Part shown: piece by piece, positions 12,052 through 22,865 of the stretch
How positions within the stretch are numbered: position 1 is the first letter of the stretch
How the letters are laid out: every line of letters starts with the position of its first letter
The notes under the pieces: generated by a model
Told to the model about the DNA's origin: nothing
The model's input: the letters and a program-made list of their open reading frames with translations, nothing else
Databases searched by the model: none
Program-made: the position numbers and the translations under genes
Assembly (NCBI GenBank): GCA_026874595.1
Contig: CM049313.1
Location: forward strand, 76,750,659-76,814,658
DNA: 64,000 nucleotides
DNA from: Sipunculus nudus
Lineage: Eukaryota > Annelida > Sipuncula > Golfingiida > Sipunculidae
Reading direction: 5' to 3'

Positions 12052-12070
12052 GGGGGGGGGGGGGGGGGGG
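12052..12070. repeat. Poly-G tract (G19)
   Basis: A run of 19 guanines in otherwise AT-rich DNA. Runs of this length are prone to slippage and sequencing length error. Confidence 0.9.
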
Positions 12071-12199
12071 TTAAAGTTGACGCTGGCGTTGCTTGGTCCT
12101 AATCCATATCCAATTTCAGACGCTTTAACTTTTGAACTGAAGATTTCAGAAACTGGTGACCATGGTCGAATCAGCAGGCATACAATTTCTTGTTAACAC

Positions 12200-12770
12200 T
12201 ATAATTTGAACCTTTCTATATTTTTTTAATTTTGTACATGAACTGTTCCTACCAAAATCCCAGATGATTCCAGAACTGATGACCTTGACCACAATCTTCA
12301 AGGTCATATCTTCAGAAATATAGGATTTCTTTTAACCCAAACTTTCGAAGTCATCCAAATTTTCCCCTGTAATTTGGGGATGGGAGGCCAACAGGGAGGG
12401 GAGATATACATCTGTTTTTGCGTCGCAAAAACGAAGTTATCCTAGTTATCTCTGAAACTCTTGCTTCTTACTCATGGCATGACTGACATACGATCATAAC
12501 CTGCAGGTGGCGCCACCTCTGTTTGACCTCTTTCTGAAATCGAAAATGGTTTTCTCCTCTTTCCTTCAAATAAGTCATTAAATCATTAAGAAGACCGAAG
12601 CCTTCGGTCCATAGGGGATTTAAATATAACTACTCTTAATGGAATTATTTTCCAACTAATGTATCCACAAATTAGGCGGACATGTTTGATCGTTAGACTA
12701 CTATGTGAATTTTAGCCTATAGATGGCGCTGCCTGTGTTGTCTTACGATCTGTGAGGTGAACTGATATTT
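12200..12770. repeat. Repeat island with AGGTGGCGCCACCT palindrome and short hairpins
   Basis: The interval contains AGGTGGCGCCACCT at 12505-12518 (a perfect 14-bp palindrome) and AGATGGCGC at 12721-12729. It also has hairpins TTTTTGCG/CGCAAAAA (12415-12431) and GACCGAAG/CTTCGGTC (12593-12609). The palindrome core and a GACCGAAG string also occur near 25.86-25.91 kb. This suggests an old single copy of the repeat family seen at 21.6-22.9 and 25.7-26.6 kb. A pair of inverted TCAAGGTCA sites lies at 12280-12306. Confidence 0.5.
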
Positions 12771-14974
12771 TCGGCTTATTCCAGAAGCAATCAGAAAATA
12801 TTCAGACTTTAGCTTTCATAAGATGATTAACTTTATCTATAACAATACAAACATATGTATGTGGATAAAATTGTTTATTTTCATGCAAATACAAATGTTA
12901 CCTTTCACAATTTTTTTAATAAAAGCAGCTATTTCTATACTTAATGCCAAATTTTATTCCAAATATCGCTTCACTAGCAAGAGCTGTTAGCTTAATATGT
13001 TACGAGCATATTTCTTGGCCACATTTATGACAGCCAAATAATTTGGATTACAGCTGTAGTGTATTTTCAATTTCCTTGTCTTTTTATTTGATACCCATTA
13101 TCCTGCTAAATATTTGAGTCAATGTTAGAAATGACCCTCAGGTCTCATGTTCAAATCTGTGTAGTTAACCCATGACATGGCCCATTGCTCATGGTTGAAT
13201 ACAGGATCATCTAGATACCTAAAAAGCCAAATCCGGCATTTCCTTTTTTTCAAATCATGTTTCTAATTTGGATGAATTTTTAATTAAAAGTCGTTCGCGC
13301 AAGGTTTGGGGATATTAGATCTTCACTAATGCCACAATTTCCTGGTAAAAATATGGCGGGGGACTATTTGTGCCTCTAGGCCCTTGTTCAGGTATATTTC
13401 TTTTTTAATATATTACTATATATAACTTTTAACATATCATACTTAATAAAATAACAGGGTTTTGCTTCCGCTAGGGGGGTATGTGTTCATCCCTATTTAT
13501 GTTTATGTTTGTGTAGCTTTGTTTCAAATATAACTCGCGCAATCACGAACGAAATCTAGTGATATTTTCAGGGCATTTCCGGACTTAATTAATTGATAAG
13601 AGGTGTGGATCTAGCGTATGATCTAGATTCAGGAATGTCTTCTAGGAATGTTCACAAAAGTACGGTCAATAATGCACGAAATATGAGTCGAATAAGTGAA
13701 TGCAAACATGATTTGGGGAGCATCCAACAACAGGGAGCCTCCAAATTGTACAGGCTTGCACTCCGCAGATTACTATTTTTTAATGGTTTACATTTAATGT
13801 TTGAATCAATAACATAATTGGGCTTAATGGTTTTTTTTTTCATGGGCTTTCGTGGTGACTGATCTTGAAACGGGGATGTCGTAGTTGTTGAGGTGCTGTT
13901 AGTTACAATGGACTCCTACATTAAATAAATGAGTGCGAATCGAGAGTGTACAGATAATGAATAATTAGGCTCAAACAGCGGAGAAAGTACAGATTATTCA
14001 GCCAGTGATCCCTAGCGGACTAAATCACATGTTTAGTAATAACTGTCACATCAAAGGGAAGGCAACATATTAGGAGACGGTACTCTTTTGAAACAAAGCA
14101 CCTAGAATGTCCCGGAAGTCATTTCATTCTGTCAATATCCCTTCTGCCCAAAAATTCGTGATAAAAATATCTTACTTCCAAGAACATGGATTTTTCTCTT
14201 GATTTTATTGATTTTATTACACACATATGATTTTTTTTATTCGATGATTTAAATTTAATCAAATGTTACAATCTGTAATAACCGAAATAATGAAGAACTA
14301 AGAATATAATTGACAATGAAATGTATAATAGCTGAATATAGATCATTATCATATAATTGCTATATAAAGTATTACTTCTGATTATTATTCAATGGGTGGA
14401 AGTTAAGAGAATGCCGAGCGGTCATTGGAAAATATCGTATGTTGCTGCATATGAACCACGTTTTGATATGTTTAGTAGAGGTTTGGGTCCGTGTTGCCAC
14501 ATTTATTGTGAACTTTTACTTTTTAAAGTGTTCTTTTTTATTCGTTGCCTTTAAGGATATTGAAAAGTAAATCAGAAGAAGTAAGCTCTGTATATAACAG
14601 TAAGATTTAGCAGAGAGATATTCTCAAAAATATAGGATTTGAGAAATGGTTGGTATAAATTTAGTTACAGACACTGATAGGCCTTCAGATAACTCTGTGA
14701 TAGTCAACATTCTTGAAAGCTAGTTAATGCTGACTTCCTGAGGGAAGATGCAGCGTAGGCGAGATTTTTTAAAGATTTTAGGTTTTTGCCTCCATCATGG
14801 ATGTCCACTCTCTATATTGAGAAAGACGAAAGAAACAGTGTTGAAATTTAAGTCATATTTTTATAATTCCTATGCGTCGAGCATGGAGCAATACCGGAAG
14901 GGACAATAGTTACTTAGGCACCAGCGAATATGGATTTCAGCCGATCTGTACCTTAAAAAGGTGGCTCAAACGGC
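12771..14974. other. Non-coding AT-rich sequence
   Basis: No recognisable protein domain or RNA gene. Open frames at 13593-13817 (+) and 13652-13843 (-) are overlapping shadows with no family resemblance. A T-rich/A-rich low-complexity texture predominates. Confidence 0.4.
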
Positions 14975-15058
14975 AATGACGGTAATTTTCCCATGCGTTT
15001 ACAATGACAGTAATTTTCCCATACGTTTAAAATGACGGTATTTTTCCTATGCTATTAA
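14975..15058. repeat. 28-bp tandem repeat, 3 copies
   Basis: AATGACGGTAATTTTCCCAT begins at 14975 and recurs with few changes at 15003 and 15031, so the period is 28 bp. The third copy is the most diverged. Confidence 0.8.
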
Positions 15059-17100
15059 TTATTATGGTGAATTATAATTTTAAAAAAATGCATTAAACAC
15101 ATATGGGTTCGGTAGTAATCAGCAATATTTACATAGACGCAAATAAATAACCTCACATGCACAGAACATATATTAAAAAAATTTAGGCTGCAATTTTCTG
15201 TTACAAATATGATTCAAACGTCACAAAATAAAAAATTAATGTTTAATAAAATTGTATAATATCATATACGATAAATATGAAATAATTGCCTCAATCGTGT
15301 AGAATGATTAAATACGGCTCGTGTATGAATTAAAATCTGCAAGGGGCTGTTTTGAATCATTTAATCGACAATTTATATCATCAACAAGAAATTAATCGGA
15401 AGATAAGCTGTAAAATTAAATAAAATATTGCGAGAATATTTGGAAAGTCGTCATGTCCCCGTTCCATATTTCTGAGTGACATCTTATGTAAGATTTATTT
15501 CTTTCATTAGCAAATATAAATGTGATTGACGACATTTAAGGAAAATGTAGAATATATAACTGAGGAGATACTCATTTTTTGTGACGATTAACGGAAAGAA
15601 GACACTCCAAATTAACAATAAAACGCTTGAGATGAATAGATAAAATATATGATATGAAAAACATTTATAAAAACATTGAAACACATAACAATTAAAATCA
15701 AATTATGGTGTAATATCAGTTCATATCAATCTCATTTATTTATTATGAAAATAACTACAATTTCTCTTTCTGACTGGATGTTTCCGTATGTCGATAACGT
15801 TTTTCTTGTAGTTTATCAAATATTAAGAAGAACACCAATTGAAGTTTTCACTGGCTTAAATGTATTGCCCAAATGGGTAATTTTTCCAAACGTAATGCTT
15901 TAAGGGGTCCAGTGTTAATGTTACACTTGACAGCATTCAGAGAGCGTATAATAAATACTATTAGGGATACAGTTCAAATAATGATACAATACACAAAAGA
16001 CAGACTTTTTATATCAATTACAAATAAAAGTATATAACACCTGAGAGGATACTATGATAATAACAAATATTTGTGTTTCTCTTCCTTGTTTTGTCAATAA
16101 ATGGATGACATTTCACTCAACTTCCCATTCCTGGTAGATATTTTTTGCTTTGAGGTATAACTGAGCCATAAAAATCGAACCTATGATTGTTCAAATGTTT
16201 CTTTCTACACAAAAGCTTAATTCTTAATTATTGATACATAAATTGTATTTTATGTAAAAAAACCTGAAAGAACCAAAATGGATTATAAAGAGGATTCCTC
16301 ACCCAATAACCTAACGTGTAAAATGATTGAAAGGCTTTCTATAATATTTATATATTATATGTTTAGTAAGTTTACGTCAATGTAAAATGAATACAATGTT
16401 TTCTCTAATGGCATATACATGTATACTGATTAAATCTTCGTTCATTTACATATGATATTTTAATAACTTGCAAGGGTATAGTATTTAAAAGAATTAATTT
16501 TTCTACTGTAACGGGCCTTAATGATCGAGCACTACCTCCAAGTTCGAGTCCGAGATCATAAAAAAAGGATTCAATTCCGGACTTGGACTCGGATCCTGGT
16601 TCACTTACTGAACTGTGCAATGAGAAATCGAAAGATAACATACGAAGTCATATTTTTCAAATCGTTAAAATCATAAATCCGGAACCGCGCTGCAAAAGAT
16701 GTTCACCTGTTTTCCCAGCTGCTGTCTTCAATCGGCGCTTTAATTGAATGGAAGTATACGGTGCTAAAAGACAGGTGGTACTTATGAGAGAAATAGTGTG
16801 AATACTAGAATTAGAAAGAGTGCGTACACTATGACCTAACGGCACGACAGAAAAGCCGTTTGATGTAGTTTTGTATTCGTTGTGTTCCTTAATACACTTG
16901 GGCATAGGGAATACCATTTTTAACTATTTAATAACTTTACAAAGCTACATAGAATATATTTTAGGGCAATAGGGTCTGAAGGGAGCTAAGGCACATTTAC
17001 AAAGAAAAATATAAACAACCAAAATTAATTGGTTCCATTGTACGACCAAAAATGCCAGTTGTTGATGATTAAAATCAGACAATTTAAAAAAACTAATGAA
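15059..17100. other. Non-coding AT-rich sequence
   Basis: No gene is recognised. A minus-strand frame of 86 codons at 16657-16917 has somewhat higher GC than its surroundings but no domain. Around 16535-16600 there are several GGACTTGGACTCGG-like hexamer echoes, a small low-complexity patch. The last 50 bases or so resemble decayed units of the adjoining 45-bp array. Confidence 0.4.
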
Positions 17101-17149
17101 GCGCATTAGTCAGACTGAAATTACCCAAAGAACAAAGTGACTATTGAAG

Positions 17150-18376
17150 TAAGACTATCTGACAGAGTAACAGTGGCCTAAGTAAAGAAGCACGTTAGTC
17201 AAGCTGTCGACGAAAAAGTGGTCAAAGTGACTAAGCAAGTTAGTTAAGCTGACGAAGTAACAGTGGTCAAAGTGACTAAGCAAGTTAGTCAAGCTGGCGA
17301 AGTAACAGTGGTCAAAGTGACTGAGCAAGTTAGTCAAGCTGACGAAGTAACAGTGGTCAAAGTGACTAAGCAAGTTAGTCAAGCTGACGAAGTAACAGTG
17401 GTCAAAGTGACTAAGCAAGTTAGTCAAGCTGATGAAGTAACAGTGGTCGAAGTGACTAAGCAAGTTAGTCAAGCTGACAAAGTAACAACGGTGGCCAAAG
17501 TAAAGAAGCAAGTTAGTCAAGCTGACAAAGTAACAGTGGTCAAATTGACTAAGCAAGTTAGTCAAGCTGACGAAGTAACAGTGGTCAAAGTGACTAAGCA
17601 AGTTAGTCAAGCTGTCGATAAAGTGGTCAAAGTGACTAAGCAAGTTAGTTAAGCTGACGAAGTAACAGTGGTCAAAGTGACTAAGCAAGTTAGTCAAGCT
17701 GGCGAAGTAACAGTGGTCAAAGTGACTGAGCAAGTTAGTCAAGCTGACGAAGTAACAGTGGTCAAAGTGACTAAGCAAGTTAATCAAGATGGCGAAGTAA
17801 CAGGAGTCAAAGTGACTAAGCAAGTTAGTCAAGCTGACGAAGTAACAGTGGTCAAAGTGACTAAGCAAGTTAGTCAAGCTGTCGATAAAGTGGTCAAAGT
17901 GACTAAGCAAGTTAGTTAAGCTGACGAAGTAACAGTGGTCAAAGTGACTAAGCAAGTTAGTCAAGCTGGCGAAGTAACAGTGGTCAAAGTGACTGAGCAA
18001 GTTAGTCAAGCTGACGAAGTAACAGTGGTCAAAGTGACTAAGCAAGTTAATCAAGATGGCGAAGTAACAGGGGTCAAAGTGACTAAGCAAGTTAGTCAAG
18101 CTGACGAAGTAACAGTGGTCAAAGTGACTAAGCAAGTTAGTCAAGCTGAGTAACAGGGGTCAAAGTGACTAAGCAAGTTAGTCAAGCTGACGAAGTAACA
18201 GTGGTTAAAGTGATTAAGCAAGTTAGTCAAGCTGAAGGAGTAACAGTGGTCAAAGTGACTAAACAAGTTAGTCAAGCTGACGAAGTAATTGTGGTCAAAG
18301 TGACTAAGCAAGTTAGTCAAGCTGACGAAGTTATAGTGGTCGAAGTGACGAAGCAAGTTAGTCAAGCTGACAAATA
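17150..18376. repeat. 45-bp minisatellite, about 27 copies, open on both strands
   Basis: The unit contains AAAGTGACTAAGCAAGTTAG and GTCAAGCTGACGAAGTAACA with a 45-bp period; some units are 42 bp long. Because the period is divisible by three, the minus strand is open for 329 codons (17155-18144), with repeated LLSHFDHCYF. The plus strand carries open blocks of VKVTKQVSQADEVTV type at 17263-18153. A diagnostic variant GTTAGTTAAG at 17239, 17644 and 17911 marks higher-order duplications of 405 and 267 bp. The two strands encode quite different composition, and the plus-strand frame is interrupted by the GTTAGTTAA variant. I regard the frames as incidental. No signal or membrane segment is identified. 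Confidence 0.95.
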
Positions 18377-18384
18377 GTGGCAAT

Positions 18385-18841
18385 CAGAGTTGGTTTTAAA
18401 TACTTTTAAAGTGATCAGTTAACAATAAAATTACTTGAAAAAGTAATCGATAACAATTACAATTACTTAATGGTTTTCAATTTGCGTAAACGTAATCGAT
18501 TACCATTAGAATTCTTCCTTAAGTAATTGCAATGACTTATACTATAACTATTGTGCTTATATGCGATTTACATTGTGACAGTAATAGCAACTCCTTCAGA
18601 AACTGGTGTTAGCGCTTAATCTTTTTATGCTTCAACAACTTTGCGAGTCTGATGGAAATGTTCATGAGTCAAATAAGTCATTGAAGATATTTGTTCCAAC
18701 TATCACTTTTCAAAGCAATCGATTACAATTACAATTAATTTCAAGATAAGAAAAATATTAATTCATAACAATTACTTTAAAAAGCAGTTGTACATACAGT
18801 TATAATGTACCTCAAATACAATTACTTTTGGACCCAACCTG
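18385..18841. mobile_element. Possible hAT-like non-autonomous element
   Basis: The left end CAGAGTTGGTTTTAAATAC resembles the reverse complement of the right end, which reads CAGGTTGGGTCCAAAAGTAA. The interior is dense in AAGTAAT, ATTACTT and ATCGATTA motifs, as in some hAT-type non-autonomous elements. Flanking octamers GTGGCAAT (18377-18384) and GTGGTGAA (18842-18849) agree at five of eight positions and may be a decayed 8-bp target duplication. Sequence beyond the right end again resembles diverged 45-bp units, consistent with insertion into the array. No transposase is present. Confidence 0.35.
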
Positions 18842-18849
18842 GTGGTGAA

Positions 18850-18960
18850 CCTGGCGAAACAACTGAGTCAAACTGAAAAGACAAATTAGTCAAATTGATG
18901 AAGGAAAAACACTCAATAAATTAAGCAATTTGGTTCATTTAATGAAAGTCACTGTAAATG
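18850..18960. repeat. Diverged remnant of the 45-bp array
   Basis: Pieces such as CTGAGTCAAACTGAAAAG and AAATTAGTCAAATTGATGAA resemble the array core AAGTTAGTCAAGCTGACGAA with many substitutions. This looks like an old array edge to the right of the probable insertion. Confidence 0.5.
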
Positions 18961-19045
18961 TCACTGTAAAATGATGTAATTAAATGATCCACCTCCTATA
19001 TTAAGGTGCAAAGTTGAGAATTTGAAGAGTGTCTTTAATATGAGG

Positions 19046-19457
19046 CCATTCTGATTGGTCGAACGCTTTTTCATAGTCTACTGATAGCAAATGACCGCCT
19101 TTATTAATTAGTTTTAAATAAGAGATTATGCCTGTAATTTGAATAATATTTTCTCCAATCTACATATTTTATGAACCAAGTTTGATCAGAATATTTTAAA
19201 GAGGGTCAAACCAATTTTCGTTTGTTGGCTTATGTTTTTGCTACTATCTTATAACCTGTATTAATAAGGAAAGAGGGCGCCAGTTTATCAAATATAATTG
19301 GTCTTTTCCTTCATTGTGAATAAGGCATATAACTCCTTGACGCATAGTTATTGGTGGACGGTCTGTATTAAAGGAATAGTTAATAGCATTTATATAGTAT
19401 TCTCTTTAGCCCCCTCCCAAAAATGTTTTGTAGAACTATACTGGGTATCCGTCAGGA
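19046..19457 (-). pseudogene. N-terminal RT region of the minus-strand LINE
   Basis: The block GSDGYPVQFYK is followed by INWRPLSLL and then SVDYEKAFDQSEW, the motif A region with its catalytic aspartate. Their order and spacing match L1-type RTs. The segment lies in shifted frames with stops. Nothing equivalent to the RGARQ block follows, so the copy is truncated. Confidence 0.8.
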
Positions 19458-19596
19458 TCTGGCGATTTATTGAGAGACATTGATTCAATGGTAGATTTAA
19501 AATCTTCCTCACATGATTCCTTTTAATCTTCGTCAAGAAGTTTAAGATGTTCTTGTGAAAGAAAATTGCTCTTTGAACAATTGAGTTTGTCTGTTG

Positions 19597-19600
<4 letters not shown>

Positions 19601-19654
<54 letters not shown>
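19601..19654. repeat. (AT)27 microsatellite
   Basis: An uninterrupted AT dinucleotide run of 54 bp lies inside the minus-strand LINE, between its endonuclease and RT parts. Confidence 0.97.
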
Positions 19655-19658
<4 letters not shown>

Positions 19659-20097
19659 TAGTTTTTTATTATATTTTCTTTTTTTTTCATAATTGAAAAA
19701 TTATTTAGATAGTTTAAATCCCTCTGAATACCATTTGGCTCTGCATCTCACTATTTCACTCTGTTTTTTTGATAAATGTTCTGTGTTTGTTCACTGCTTC
19801 CTTCCAGTTTTCTCGGTCTTTAATATCACCTGTTGACTTTATAGGTTTTATAGGTCGTGAATTATTTTTTTTCTATATGTTTCTTTTGTGATTTTAGTTT
19901 TTTATATATTGCATAAGCTATAGTTTCTCCTCTAATTTGATATTTTATGGTGTCCCACAACAGTGTTGGGTTTGTCTCATAATTTTTAAGAACCGCTGTT
20001 TTTATACATTCTTTCACTGTGGATATTTAACTGTCGTCATTTAACAGTGAACAGTTATCTGGTCCATGTTTGTGTGCTGTTTTTATCATACTGATAG

Positions 20098-20670
20098 TGA
20101 GCAATGAATGGTCGCTTTTATATCCAGCTTCAATTTCAGACTGACTTATACTGTCGATTAGGCTATCGCTAATTAGAAAATAATCTCATCTACAAAACAC
20201 TTGTTCAGGTAGGTATCTGTTCCATGTGTATTCCAAACTAGTAGGATGTTGCAGTCTCAAAATATCTGATAATCTTTTTAGAACATAAAAAAATGTTCTA
20301 CCCAGTGACATATTACATGTCTAGACTAAGTATTACTATTGGAATTTCCCCCTTTTTGTCTAATGCTGGATTTAAGGTTAATTTGAAGTCTCCTCCTGTT
20401 GTTACCTGTACCACAATGATTTACGGTGTTAATCAAATCTTCATAGAATTTAGGGTCACCCTTATTATTTGAAAAGCTGTTTACTAAGGTTAGGTCATGT
20501 TCACCAAAAATTATCGTTAATTACTCCTTTAACCAGAATACCTGATCTGTTTTTAATTAGTGTGCATACCCCCTTTGCTTTGTTTGTGCCATGGCTAAAA
20601 TATATCTTGATACCCCGTCCTGTTTTCCATCCAATTTCGCAATCTGTTGTACTGTGGGTCTCTTGAAGAA
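20098..20670 (-). pseudogene. APE-type endonuclease domain of the minus-strand LINE
   Basis: The motifs occur in the order expected for LINE endonucleases: the QETH block with the catalytic glutamate, SHG, a GDF block and the terminal SDH block. SDH is intact, while GDFN has become GDFK. At least one frameshift occurs between INDNF and the following GEHDLTLVN, and there are further breaks before the SDH block. The domain nicked target DNA in the ancestral element and is inactive here. Confidence 0.8.
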
Positions 20671-20785
20671 ATATAATAGAACTTTTCTTCCTATCCAGCC
20701 AATGAAAAACTCCACTTTGGGTAACTTGCTAGACCTCTAGCGTTAAGTGATATAGATAAGACAAAAATTGGCCATAGTGATTAGT

Positions 20786-21560
20786 TTTCTTTTTCTGTAT
20801 TGGCAGAAATGCCAGTATAAATGAATATCCTTGCAACTGTGAATGTACCTACAATACATACAACGTATACAGTAGACATGTAGAAATACATAAAAAACAC
20901 TAAATATATAAACAATGACTTAAATTAAGCATGAGATAATAAGCTATCCAAATATGACAGGTTATAAGTTTTACTACAGAAGTAACAGAAAGAGTATCTG
21001 TCAAGTGCTGAGTGCTGACAGCTAATCGGTAGAGCTCTTTACATTGTTTGTGAAGACTTAAATTAAATAGCTATAGCAGACTGTGATTCACAACATATTC
21101 TGAATCAACTTATAAAATTACTGGCAGAATGAAACTTTGTAAAGAGGATGGCCGCAAATAGGTCCAAGTTAATTACAAAGACTTAATAAGAAGGTGATTT
21201 TAACCACATTACCTCATAGCAGATGTATAAGTTATAAAAAAATCCGAAGTTGCGTTTACTATCACAAATGTATGCAGCGCTTCATCTAGGGTAAATATAA
21301 GAGTAAAGTTCATTCTTTAACTGCAAAAAAAAGACAGTGAGGGCCATGTTAAAGGTAGTAGCTAATAGTTATTATGATGAAGGCAGGATAATTCTGATCA
21401 ACAAGAGTAAAAGCTATTGAATGGGCAGTCAACCAACGATGACAGGCATCTGCTAAATAAGCAAAGTAAAGCATTGAATGTTTCTGACATGGTATGTGGC
21501 ATCAGAGATGCAAATTAAACTCATATATGTGCAGTTTTACCAAAAATGGATTTAAAAATA
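20786..21560. other. AT-rich sequence, nothing recognised
   Basis: Interval upstream (on the minus strand) of the LINE endonuclease. It may include part of the lost 5' end of that element, but no ORF1 or other domain can be read. Confidence 0.4.
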
Positions 21561-22865
21561 GATACGAAATGATATTAGTGGGAGGTGGCCCAAGCAGTCT
21601 TGTATGCATGATTAAGCACTCCAAGATCTATGGACATAAAAATATTCAAGGGAGTACATCGAACCAGTGTATGCTAGAAAAACTAAGGGTAGGTGGCGCC
21701 ACCTGTGTGGTCCACAAAGTACCTATATGCTGTTTGAAAATGATTTTAGGTAGTGCAATGAGGCTTGTGTACAAGATCGAGGTATCCAGAAATTGTGGAA
21801 ATGTGGAATTTCGGGCTGATACATTAAAGTGGTCTTGGTCTTGAATGTATTCTAAATATATACGTGATTGCAGGTGGAGCCACTAATCTCGTGATTGAAA
21901 ACTCGACCCAATACTGATGAACATGCAACATTTAAGGCAAAGCCACCAAATCACTACTAAAGAAATGTGCATCAATGTATTCTTTGAGATAAGGATAGCA
22001 GGTGGCGCCACATGTCTGGTCTACAACAAAGCTATCCAAGACGCAAACAAATGCGAAATTTCAGGCTGATACATCAATAAGCTCTTAGGATATGAGCGAT
22101 ATTCACCCAAAACAAGCCGGCAGGATGGGCACTACACGAAAACAATTGCAGATGGCCTCATTAGGCTTGATTATGAGGTGGAGGTATCTACGAACTATGG
22201 ACAAGCACTATTACAGGCCAATATGACAGACCAAACCAGATTAAATGGCGTCAATGTATTCTACGTATACGGAAAGATAGGTCGTGCCAACTGTCAAGTC
22301 TGCAAGGAAACTCTCTAAGATAGATTGACATTCCAGTATGATGAACCACTCTTAGATATTTGAGCCATTTTCACCCATGCAAACGCACATATGGTCACCA
22401 CACCAGAACGATCGCAGATGGCACCACCCGTCTTGAGTTTAAGCTGGAGTTATCCAAGATATATAGAACTGCCTAATTTCAGGCCAATAAGCAAACCACT
22501 CCTGAGAAAATTTATGTATTCCACGAAAATGGGAAGGGTAGGTGGCGTCACCTTTCTGGTCTATGAAAAAACTCTCTATGATGAATAGACATACCAAACG
22601 TCAAAGCAATACATGGAAACACTCCACAGATATGAATGATTAACAACCAAAGCAAACGCACTGATGGAATGCATACAAATACAATTACAGATGACCCCAC
22701 CAAGCTTGAGTACGGGATGGAGGTATCCAAGATCTGAGGACATGCACCAAAATATATTGAAACCAATCGCTAAGACGAACAGAAGGCAAATGCATGAATG
22801 AACGCCATGCAAAAACGATTGCAGATGACTTGACCATGTGATTAATAGTTAATATCTAGGGTCTA
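21560..22865 (+). repeat. ~270-bp two-part tandem repeat with GGTGGCGCC cores, direct orientation
   Basis: Two alternating half-units can be recognised. One carries AGGTGGCGCCACCTG then GGTCTACAAA (21691, 22000, a variant near 22281, and 22540). The other carries GCAGATGGCACCACC then CTTGAGT and TATCCAAGAT (variants near 21585, 21872, 22149, 22416, 22688 and 22820). Like half-units recur at about 260-310 bp. Copies differ considerably, so the array is old. Short frames across it (for example 21494-21844) are incidental. Confidence 0.75.

Larger units (their letters stand above)
18975..20785 (-). mobile_element. Dead LINE on the minus strand (endonuclease plus start of RT)
   Basis: Read from 20785 downward, the element shows an APE-type endonuclease and then the first half of an L1-like RT. 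Endonuclease traces are LQETHSTTDCEIGWKTG and SHGTNKAKG (about 20560-20670), GGDFKLTLNPALDKKG (20354-20400) and YKSDHSLLTIS (about 20098-20130). The linker contains NPTLLWDTIKYQIRGETIAY. RT traces are GSDGYPVQFYK (about 19424-19457), GKDQLYLINWRPLSLL (about 19265-19312) and LLSVDYEKAFDQSEW (19046-19094). Similarity fades after KDTLQILNF, so the 3' half is missing. Stops and frameshifts are frequent. The usual GDFN box reads GDFK here, a change at an endonuclease active-site residue. By family knowledge this is the same broad L1/Tx1-like class as the plus-strand copy. Confidence 0.87.

Noticed and set aside
16535-16600. tRNA-like B box GTTCGAGTCC
   Set aside because: It belongs to a low-complexity patch of GGACTC-like hexamers, and no tRNA fold can be made.
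16657-16917. 86-codon minus-strand frame as an exon
   Set aside because: No recognisable domain, no convincing splice sites and no supporting neighbours. Length is within chance expectation.
17263-18153. Plus-strand VKVTKQVSQADEV frames as a structural protein
   Set aside because: They are the antisense of an equally open frame, interrupted wherever GTTAGTTAA occurs. The periodicity alone explains the open frames.
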